A DNA stretch of 64,000 nt from Aphanothece sacrum FPU1 (lineage in GTDB: Bacteria; Cyanobacteriota; Cyanobacteriia; Cyanobacteriales; Microcystaceae), in contig NZ_BDQK01000001.1 in NCBI RefSeq assembly GCF_003864295.1, forward strand, positions 310,001 to 374,000, in the 5' to 3' direction. Shown piece by piece: positions 25,519 through 33,012 of the stretch. Positions within the stretch are counted from its first letter, which is position 1; the number at the start of each line of letters is the position of its first letter. The notes beneath the pieces are model-generated. The model ran no database searches. It was not told where the DNA came from and saw only the letters and a list, made by a program, of their open reading frames with translations. Position numbers and translations under genes: made by a program.

Positions 25519-26811
25519 TTATTTCCCACCAGTTGGACTCTGGGGATTTTTAGCGGTTCCTATGCGTCCTTTGAGGATTTCAAAAGCTTTATCAAATTGG
25601 GGATCACCAAAAGTCCCAATTTTATCCCGTTCTTGTTGCAGGGCTTTGCGTTGCTCATCGGTTAATTCAAGCTTAACATCAGGATCAATTCCATGTTTGT
25701 TAATATCTCGACCACTGGGGGTCAAATATTTAGCAATAGTCACCGCTAAACCGGAACCATCTCCTAACCCTCGAACCGACTGAACTAACCCTTTACCAAA
25801 AGAAGTAGTCCCCACTAAAACGGCCCGTTTGTTATCCTGTAAAGCACCAGAGAGAATTTCACTAGCACTAGCCGAACCGCCATCAATCAGAACCACTAGA
25901 GGTTTATTAGTTAAAGCGCGATTACTGGCCCGTTGTAGTTCCACTTCTCCAGTCCGACTGACGGTAGAGACGATTTTGCCATCATTAAGCCACATACGAG
26001 CGATATCCACACTCGCATAGAGTAATCCCCCAGGATTAGAGCGTAAATCCAAGATATACCCCTGAACCTTCTTGCCTTCTAAATCTTTGATCGCAACGCC
26101 CATTTCTTCGCCTGCTTGCGCGCTAAATTGGGTTAGACGAATATACCCAATATCACCAATGGGAGTTTTTTCCACATGAGCGCGAACAGGATGAAGTTCA
26201 ATTCTTGCTCTGACTAGGGAGTAATCTACTTCTTTATCACTGCGGCGAATAGTTAAGGTAACTTTACTACCTGGGGTCCCCCGAATTAACTTAACCGCGT
26301 CTTCTACTTCCATCCCTTCAGTGGTTTTACCGTTAATTTTGGTAATCACATCTTTAGAGAGAATTCCGGCAGCAAAAGCAGGAGTATCTTCAATAGGAGC
26401 AATAACGACTAATTCCTTGGTTTTTTCGTCTTTACTAAGTTGAATACCCACCCCTGTCAATTCCCCAGAGGTGTCTATCTGCATATTCTTAAATTCTTCC
26501 GGGTTCATAAAGCGGGTGTAGGGATCACCCAACTTCTTCAACATTTCCCGAATTGCTTTATAAGCTTCTTCTTTATTGGTATAAGAACGGTTTAAATAGT
26601 CTTGACGGACCGAACGCCAATCGACTTGATTAAACGTTCCATCTACATAGGTTTTGTCAATAATCGTCCAAACTTCATCAACTAATTCTTTGGGATTATC
26701 TTGAAAAAAGGCTTGACTACGAGAAAGACGAAGCCCTGCCCCCGTGACCGCCACTGCGGTGAGAACGAAAGCGGTAGCACCAAGAACCAGCCCTTTTTTG
26801 TGGTTGACCAT
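25519..26811 (-). CDS. ctpC: Carboxyl-terminal processing protease (S41)
   Basis: A 430-residue protein with an N-terminal signal/anchor (residues 9-30), a PDZ domain (about 110-200, with GVGIQLSKDE and GTPGSKVTLTIRR) and the S41 catalytic domain: GGLLYASVDIA, GGSASASEILSGAL (Ser) and TTSFGKGLVQS (Lys). Cyanobacterial CtpA matures the D1 protein; CtpB and CtpC are related. This sequence looks most like the CtpC/B group, so the paralogue letter is tentative. Divergent from ftsQ. Confidence 0.88.
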   Translation of the reverse strand: MVNHKKGLVLGATAFVLTAVAVTGAGLRLSRSQAFFQDNPKELVDEVWTIIDKTYVDGTFNQVDWRSVRQDYLNRSYTNKEEAYKAIREMLKKLGDPYTRFMNPEEFKNMQIDTSGELTGVGIQLSKDEKTKELVVIAPIEDTPAFAAGILSKDVITKINGKTTEGMEVEDAVKLIRGTPGSKVTLTIRRSDKEVDYSLVRARIELHPVRAHVEKTPIGDIGYIRLTQFSAQAGEEMGVAIKDLEGKKVQGYILDLRSNPGGLLYASVDIARMWLNDGKIVSTVSRTGEVELQRASNRALTNKPLVVLIDGGSASASEILSGALQDNKRAVLVGTTSFGKGLVQSVRGLGDGSGLAVTIAKYLTPSGRDINKHGIDPDVKLELTDEQRKALQQERDKIGTFGDPQFDKAFEILKGRIGTAKNPQSPTGGK

Positions 26812-27006
26812 AAGTCTAATTTATGCTAGTAGAACATTATAAAACGGAACTGCTAACTCTAGTCCAGGAACTTGTCATCAATAGGGGAATCAGTGTATCT
26901 TAGGGTCAAGTTTCCTGGCTGACTTAGATTGAACGGTAATTTAATTTTAGATAAAGCAGCCTGTGTTTGATTATAACATTTTTTGTATAGTAGGTGGAGT
27001 TATCTC

Positions 27007-27831
27007 ATGGCAATTAGCACTTATGTTTCTCCTGATGACTTAAAAACCCGACGAGAAAGTTTACAAAGTCAACGAAGGTTAAAAGCTTGGCAAGGAGTTT
27101 GGCGTTTTGTGGCCGTATGTGGTTTAACAGGGGGCTTAGTGTGGACAATGACTTTACCTGATTGGGTAATTAGAGAACCATCTCAAGTTAAGATTTTAGG
27201 CAATAAGTTACTTTCCCAACAACAAATTAAGCAAATGTTGTCTGTTGCTTATCCTCAACCGATTTGGGAATTGCCAATCCATCAAGTCAAAGAACAACTC
27301 AAAACCCAACCACCTATCGATGATGTTTATATTACTCGTCGCATTTTACCAACCCAAATTACGATTACGGTCAGGGAAAGACAACCTATTGCTGAAGCCA
27401 GTTCTAGGGGAGAAGTAGGATTTCTTGATGCCCAAGGGGTTTGGATTCCACAAAAATTTTATCAAAAAGGGGTCAAACCTGTTGCTTCAGACGCGCTTAA
27501 GGTTATGGGATTTGAGCAACAGTATGGTCAGCATTGGAATAAGCTATATACTCTAATTATGAGTTCTCCGGTCAAAATTAAGCTGATTGATTGGCGAGAT
27601 CCGAGTAATCTAATCTTAAAGACTGAATTAGGAATGGTTTATTGTGGCCCTTATGGGGAGAATTTCCCTCAACAATTAGCCGTCTTAGGTAGAATGTCCA
27701 AATTATCTTCTAGGGTTCCTAAAGGGCGCATTATTTACATTGATTTGAGCAACCCTGAGTCTCCCTCTGTCCATCTAACCAATCCTCCTAAGACAGACAA
27801 AGACAAGACTAAAGCCCAAGAGAAACCTTGA
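27007..27831 (+). CDS. ftsQ: Cell division protein FtsQ
   Basis: Start chosen at ATG 27007 (MAISTYVSP) because GGTGGAG precedes it; this gives 274 residues. There is one membrane helix at about residues 35-55, then a POTRA domain (REPSQVKILGNKLLSQQQIK, VKEQLKTQPPIDDVYITRRI) and the FtsQ beta domain. It links early and late divisome proteins. ftsZ follows 308 bases downstream on the same strand, the usual ftsQ-ftsZ order. Confidence 0.9.
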   Translation: MAISTYVSPDDLKTRRESLQSQRRLKAWQGVWRFVAVCGLTGGLVWTMTLPDWVIREPSQVKILGNKLLSQQQIKQMLSVAYPQPIWELPIHQVKEQLKTQPPIDDVYITRRILPTQITITVRERQPIAEASSRGEVGFLDAQGVWIPQKFYQKGVKPVASDALKVMGFEQQYGQHWNKLYTLIMSSPVKIKLIDWRDPSNLILKTELGMVYCGPYGENFPQQLAVLGRMSKLSSRVPKGRIIYIDLSNPESPSVHLTNPPKTDKDKTKAQEKP

Positions 27832-28139
27832 TTGTAAGTTAATCCTAACCTATTCTTAACTTGGTTTATAAATGTTAACTTTCGACGGTTGAGGTTTTTA
27901 TGATAGAAAATTAAGCCAATTAACCCTCTAATGTCAGAGATAGGAGAAGATTGGCGGAATTTAACGGAACTTGTCACCTAATCAGATGAAAGAATTCTCT
28001 ATTAATTTAAGCTTTTAGATAGAAATCAATTATATATAAAAACTTAATATTGGTATTAAATGAATGATACTGTAGATTAGGTTGATTTAGACGACTGCTA
28101 AACCCTTGAAATGTTATTATTTACCCCCTGCCGATTACA
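27832..28139. promoter_or_regulatory. ftsQ-ftsZ intergenic region (ftsZ upstream region)
   Basis: 308 AT-rich bases with no gene separate the two division genes. The length suggests separate ftsZ promoters, but no -10/-35 pair or operator can be named with confidence from reading alone. Confidence 0.4.
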
Positions 28140-29390
28140 ATGGTTCTTAATGATCTAGATCTTAATCATTCCAGCCTAAATAACACACAATCTGCCGATT
28201 CTTCGAGTGCCGTGGACAGCTATCACCGTAACAATTTGCCTTTTGCCCAAACCAACGAATCCCCAAACATCCCTGGGGAAGAAGCCAGGAGAAATCAGAT
28301 CGTGCCGAATAACGTTGCCAAAATCAAAGTCATTGGCGTTGGTGGTGGCGGATGCAATGCAGTTAACCGTATGATTGAAAGTTCCTTGACGGGAATTGAG
28401 TTTTGGACGATTAATACTGATGCTCAAGCTTTAGCTCAATCGGCTGCCCCTCAACGTTTACAAATTGGAAAAAGACTCACTCGCGGTTTAGGCGCGGGGG
28501 GCAACCCTAATATTGGTAAGGAAGCCGCTTTAGAGTCTCGTGATGAAATCGCTGAAGCCCTTGAGGACACTGACCTGGTATTTATTACGGCCGGAATGGG
28601 TGGTGGTACTGGAACGGGTGCGGCCCCCATTGTGGCTGAGGTGGCTAAAGAAAAAGGCTGTCTGACCGTAGGTGTGGTCACTCGTCCCTTTACTTTTGAG
28701 GGAAGACGGCGCACTGTTCAAGCCGGAGAAGGCATCGGTGAACTCCAACGTAATGTGGATACGTTAATTGTTATTCCTAATAATCAATTATTACAGGTTA
28801 TTTCTCCTGAAACTCCCTTACAAGAAGCCTTTTTAGCGGCTGATAATGTTTTGCGCCAGGGAGTACAGGGTATTTCTGATATTATTACAATTCCTGGATT
28901 AGTCAATGTGGATTTTGCCGATGTCCGGGCCGTTATGGCGGATGCAGGTTCAGCTTTGATGGGTATTGGGGTTGGTAATGGTAAGTCTCGCGCTAATGAC
29001 GCGGCTATGGCGGCTATTTCTTCTCCTTTGTTAGAACACTCTATTAAGGGTGCTAAGGGGGTTGTCTTTAATATTACTGGCGGCCATGATTTAACCCTCC
29101 ATGAAGTTAATACGGCGGCGGAAACCATTTTTGAAGTGGTTGACCCCGATGCTAATATCATTTTTGGGGCGGTTATTGATGAGCGGGTTCAAGGAGAAGT
29201 AATTGTTACTGTCATTGCTACTGGGTTTACTGGTGATGAAGGCATAACTCCTGTTCAAGTGACCTCCAACCCAACTCGTGCAGTTGCTCCTCCTCCGACC
29301 GTTGCTCCGAATAATCAACCTGAAATGCCTAAACCTGGGGGTTTAGATATTCCTGACTTTCTCCAAAGACGGCGTTTTCCTAACCGATAA
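28140..29390 (+). CDS. ftsZ: Cell division GTPase FtsZ
   Basis: A 416-residue protein with all tubulin-like signatures: [31 protein letters not shown] (T4 loop), [12 protein letters not shown], and [11 protein letters not shown] (T7 loop). The variable N-terminal tail is about 60 residues, the usual cyanobacterial length. The C-terminal [13 protein letters not shown] is the peptide that binds partner proteins (SepF/ZipN-type). It forms the division ring. Confidence 0.97.
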   Translation: MVLNDLDLNHSSLNNTQSADSSSAVDSYHRNNLPFAQTNESPNIPGEEARRNQIVPNNVAKIKVIGVGGGGCNAVNRMIESSLTGIEFWTINTDAQALAQSAAPQRLQIGKRLTRGLGAGGNPNIGKEAALESRDEIAEALEDTDLVFITAGMGGGTGTGAAPIVAEVAKEKGCLTVGVVTRPFTFEGRRRTVQAGEGIGELQRNVDTLIVIPNNQLLQVISPETPLQEAFLAADNVLRQGVQGISDIITIPGLVNVDFADVRAVMADAGSALMGIGVGNGKSRANDAAMAAISSPLLEHSIKGAKGVVFNITGGHDLTLHEVNTAAETIFEVVDPDANIIFGAVIDERVQGEVIVTVIATGFTGDEGITPVQVTSNPTRAVAPPPTVAPNNQPEMPKPGGLDIPDFLQRRRFPNR

Positions 29391-29411
29391 TTTGGCGTTG
29401 TTTTCTAATTT

Positions 29412-29594
29412 GTGCTGTATGAAGTTCGCTGTCGTCCCGCTTTTGCTGCTTTATTTGTGACTTTAAATCCAGGAGAAAGTATTACGGCTAGGGCGGGGTC
29501 AGTTATTAGTATGGATGGGGGATTAACGGTGATGATCTATTTTCAATCTCGTAAGCTACAGGGATTAATTAGTTATTTGACTTCTCTTGTTTGA
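29412..29594 (+). pseudogene. AIM24/TIGR00266-family protein, N-terminal fragment
   Basis: Starts at GTG 29412: LYEVRCRPAFAALFVTLNPG, ESITARAGSVISMDGGLT, the standard N-terminus of this family, then breaks off into unrelated residues and a stop. About two-thirds of the gene is gone. A second decayed paralogue follows. The family occurs in tandem copies in many cyanobacteria, and its function is unclear. Confidence 0.68.
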
Positions 29595-29643
29595 CTAATC
29601 TTAAGGTGGGCAATGCCCACCCTACTATCAATTATTAATTGTA

Positions 29644-29938
29644 ATGGATGTAGAAATTCTTGAACAACGAGAAAATGCGATCGCTCGTGTGATTTTGCAA
29701 GAGGATGAAGGAATAATCGCTCAAACTGGCACTTTATTGGCTATGCTTTGAAAATAGTTTAAAGTATGAACTTGTTAAATTTTCTCCTAAAAATTTTAAA
29801 TTTGGGTTAGGGAAAAAAGATTTATTTCTTTGCTTGAAAGGAACGGGAAAATTATATTGTCAAACTCATCAAGCTCAATCTTGGGGACAGTTAATTAGTT
29901 CTGAATATAAAGCTCAACTTAAACGTAAATATGGATAA
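29644..29938 (+). pseudogene. Second AIM24/TIGR00266 copy, internal deletion
   Basis: Starts MDVEILEQRENAIARVILQE, TGTLLAML then stop. A further part reads in another frame (KFSPKNFKFGL, LKGTGKLYCQTHQAQS, GQLISSE), the C-terminal end of such proteins. The middle has been deleted, so neither half is functional. The following 220 bases before the Uma2 gene hold only unrecognised short frames. Confidence 0.6.
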
Positions 29939-30171
29939 TTTATCGTAAATTAAGTATACTATTGAACAGTCTCCAGTGGCGGCTATTTTAATTGTAGATT
30001 TAAGACTTCAACAATCCATTTTAGTTAGACACAAAAGACCTCTTATGTCATTTTCGAGACCAGGATCGTTTATGGATTCAATCTCGTCATCGTTATGCTT
30101 TTCTTAACTTTTTTGCTCCTTTTAATAATTAGATATATAATTAAATTAACTGAGTAATGAGGAAATCAATT

Positions 30172-30750
30172 ATGACAGTCGCAACCGATAAAAAATACTA
30201 TTCTTTTGAAGAATATTTAACACTTGAAGAAACCGCTAACGACAAAAATGAATATCAAAATGGAGAAATTGTAACTATGACTGGTGGAACAACAGAACAT
30301 AATAAAATCGCGTTAAATTTTGCTGCGTATTTAAAATTTGTTTTAAAAAAACAAAAATATAATATTTTTATTGGTGATGTAAAGTTATGGATTCCTGATT
30401 ATCGTCAAGGAACTTATCCCGATGTGATGTTGATTGAGAGAGAACCAATTTATTATGGAAATGGAAAAACAACGGTGACAAATCCTTCATTAATTATCGA
30501 AGTTTTATCAAAATCTACTCAAAATTATGACCAAGGAGATAAGTTTCTTTATTATCGTTCTATTCCTCAATTTAAGGAATATATTTTAATTAATCAAAGT
30601 CAATATTATGTCATGCAATATAATAAAACTCAGGAAGGAAAATGGCTATTATCTGAATATGAAGGAGAAAATTCTACTTTATCCTTACTCTCAGTTAGCC
30701 TTGATATCACATTTCAAGAAATTTATGAAGGTGTAATTTTTGCTGAATAA
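30172..30750 (+). CDS. Uma2-family (DUF820) putative endonuclease
   Basis: Start set at ATG 30172 (MTVATDKKYYSFEEYLTLEE), with GAGG 9 bases upstream; a longer start at 30157 is possible. The 192-residue protein has the family motifs ANDKNEYQNGEIVTMTGG, YPDVMLIE and SLIIEVLSKST, and ends with the usual EYILINQ strand. As for the family, nuclease activity is inferred. It differs clearly from the member at 12650. Confidence 0.88.
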   Translation: MTVATDKKYYSFEEYLTLEETANDKNEYQNGEIVTMTGGTTEHNKIALNFAAYLKFVLKKQKYNIFIGDVKLWIPDYRQGTYPDVMLIEREPIYYGNGKTTVTNPSLIIEVLSKSTQNYDQGDKFLYYRSIPQFKEYILINQSQYYVMQYNKTQEGKWLLSEYEGENSTLSLLSVSLDITFQEIYEGVIFAE

Positions 30751-30778
30751 ATTTAACAATAAATTATTCATATTATCT

Positions 30779-32617
30779 TCAAATTCTCTCCTTTTTTCCA
30801 ATCAAAAATTTCTCTTCAATTTCTTGAACAGGTAAAGGTTTAGAAAATAAATAACCCTGACCAAATTCACACTTAAGCTGTTGCAACCACTGTAATTGTT
30901 CTATTGTTTCAATACCTTCTGCCACAACTTTTAAGCCTAGTTGATTGCTAAGATTAATGATAGTACTAATCATCTGATAATTACGATTTTCTTCTTGCAT
31001 TTCCTTAACAAAAGAACGATCAATTTTCAAATAATTAGCCGGTAAACGATGGAGATAATTAAGAGATGAATATCCTGTGCCAAAATCATCAATACTAATT
31101 TGAATGTTTCTCTCTTTTAATTTGGTTAATAAATCAATGGTTTGAGGGAGATCTTCAATTAGCCTACTTTCGGTAATTTCTAGGGTAATAGAATTACCAT
31201 CTAAACCTGTTTCCGCTAGGGTGTGATCAATATCTTCCATTAAACTTGCTTTGCGAATATCTTGAGCAGAAAGATTAATAGTCATTTTCAGGGGAAAACG
31301 ATGAGGAAACTTATTTTTCCAGATGGCTAATTGTTGACAAACTGCTTTAAACATCCAAGTATCAATAGAGACAATTAATCCAGTATCTTCACTAATGGAT
31401 ATAAATTCTATGGGAGAAATAAACCCACGAGTTGGATGTTGCCAGCGTACTAATGCTTCAAATCCCATCAAAATATTGTTTTGTATATCCATAATAGGCT
31501 GATAGTAAACAATAAACTCTTCTCGTTCCAAAGCCTTACGGAGATCGTTTTCTAATGTGAGTCTATTTACTGCTTGAGTGTGCATTTCAGCATCAAAAAT
31601 ATAGTAGGAATTTCTCCCCTGTGATTTAGCCTTATACATGGCAATATCAGCATCTCGAATCAAGTCAGCAGCACGAGAGTAATCTTTTGTCTCCCAAACA
31701 ATACCAATACTCGCACTAACAACCATTTCCTTTTCGTATTCATTAAGTTTGATGGGGTATTGAAAATTTTTAAGAATCCCCTCAGTAATTTTAATAATTT
31801 CTTCAATACCGTTAATATATTCAAGTAAAATTACAAACTCATCACCTCCAAATCGAGTAACTAAATAAATTTCTTGCAAATGATTATTAAGATTTTCAGC
31901 AATTTTGATAAGCAGTTGATCTCCAATTAAATGTCCTAAACTGTCATTGATTACTTTAAACTTATCCAAGTCCAGAAATAGAACAGCATAATTATAGCTA
32001 TCGACTTGTTTAGCTTTATTAATTGCTAATTCAAGACGCTCTAATAACATTCGCCGATTAGGTAAATCTGTCAAGGGATCATGGAGTGCATTGTGAGTAA
32101 TTACTTCTGCTGTTGCCCTCAGTGAAGCCGTACGCGCTGCCACTTGTTTTTCTAATTCAATATTGCGATTTTCTAATATTTCTATTTTTTCTGCTTCTAA
32201 AATTGCCTGTCTTTGCAAGCCTATTTGTATCTCATCGTATTGTTGTTTAATTCGTAGCATAGAATTGACTCTAGCTCGCAGTTCGAGGCTATTGACGGGT
32301 TTACTGATAAAGTCATCAGCCCCAGTATTAAGACATCGAGCTAGATCTTCTTTGGCTGTTAATGCTGTTACCATAATAATCGGAATTGACTGCCATTGGG
32401 GATTAACTTTAATAAGAGAACAAGCTTCAAGACCATCCATTTCGGGCATCATTACATCTAACAGGATTAAATCTATTGGCATTAAATTTAGGGATTCGAG
32501 GGCTTCTTCTCCACTGGAAGCATAGTTGAGTTCATAATTTTCATGGCTGAGAAATGACTCAATCACATCAAAATTACGAGGTTCATCATCGACTACTAAA
32601 ATAACAGGGGAATTCAT
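30779..32617 (-). CDS. Response regulator with GGDEF and EAL domains (cyclic-di-GMP)
   Basis: A 612-residue protein in three parts: receiver domain (residues 1-125, phospho-acceptor D54 in LLDVMMP, K at about 106), a coiled linker, GGDEF domain with intact GGDEF at 257-261, and EAL domain (EAL at 386-388, ending near 600). The RxxD inhibitory site expected a few residues before GGDEF is absent. It may make or break cyclic-di-GMP; which activity dominates cannot be read. It is downstream of a hybrid kinase whose output it probably receives. Confidence 0.92.
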   Translation of the reverse strand: MNSPVILVVDDEPRNFDVIESFLSHENYELNYASSGEEALESLNLMPIDLILLDVMMPEMDGLEACSLIKVNPQWQSIPIIMVTALTAKEDLARCLNTGADDFISKPVNSLELRARVNSMLRIKQQYDEIQIGLQRQAILEAEKIEILENRNIELEKQVAARTASLRATAEVITHNALHDPLTDLPNRRMLLERLELAINKAKQVDSYNYAVLFLDLDKFKVINDSLGHLIGDQLLIKIAENLNNHLQEIYLVTRFGGDEFVILLEYINGIEEIIKITEGILKNFQYPIKLNEYEKEMVVSASIGIVWETKDYSRAADLIRDADIAMYKAKSQGRNSYYIFDAEMHTQAVNRLTLENDLRKALEREEFIVYYQPIMDIQNNILMGFEALVRWQHPTRGFISPIEFISISEDTGLIVSIDTWMFKAVCQQLAIWKNKFPHRFPLKMTINLSAQDIRKASLMEDIDHTLAETGLDGNSITLEITESRLIEDLPQTIDLLTKLKERNIQISIDDFGTGYSSLNYLHRLPANYLKIDRSFVKEMQEENRNYQMISTIINLSNQLGLKVVAEGIETIEQLQWLQQLKCEFGQGYLFSKPLPVQEIEEKFLIGKKERI

Positions 32618-32785
32618 ATGAGTAATTTATTTAATTTAATTTTTTTACCATTAATCTCTACTTATATCAAGATTACCCAAAAATATCTTAAATTGAACAT
32701 ATGTATACATTCTTATATCAAGATTATCCAAAAATATCTTAATTATTTATTCATAATCATTTTTTACCGGAAATTTTGGGTTTAA

Positions 32786-33012
32786 AGGCCCCGTCCTAAA
32801 AGGAGCGGCTACAGCAATGCACTTCCTCCTTGACGGGAAACGGAGGTCTCCCCAAGTCGAGCGACTGCCGTCCAAGACGAACCCTACACTCTCCCGCCGT
32901 CGTACGGCGGGAGAGGACGCGGGCGGAGTGCATAGATTTTTATGGGGGGGTTGTCAATTTAATTTTAGTGTGAACCAAGAATCCCCGCCGTTAAAAAAGC
33001 GCGGGAGTGTCA
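32786..33012. mobile_element. Orphan IS200/IS605 right end with omega-RNA-like hairpins, no TnpB
   Basis: A GC-rich block in AT-rich surroundings. Bases 32817-32933 are closed by ATGCACT / AGTGCAT, contain GGAGGTCTCCCCAAGTCGAG and a perfect 12-bp stem CTCTCCCGCCGT / ACGGCGGGAGAG (32889-32915). About 55 bases later CAAGAATCCCC...GCGGGAGTGTCAAA repeats the right end of the complete element at 2694-2743. There is no transposase gene nearby. This fits a TnpB guide-RNA scaffold left behind. It overlaps and supplies the last codons of the kinase gene. Confidence 0.6.

Noticed and set aside
28176..29318. Several long minus-strand ORFs across ftsZ
   Set aside because: They lie on the opposite strand of ftsZ; its codon bias opens the antisense frame.
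29940..30156. Short frames between the AIM24 remnant and Uma2 (DQDRLWIQSRHRYAF, LRLQQSILVRHKRP)
   Set aside because: They look like possible protein scraps, but no family could be recognised.
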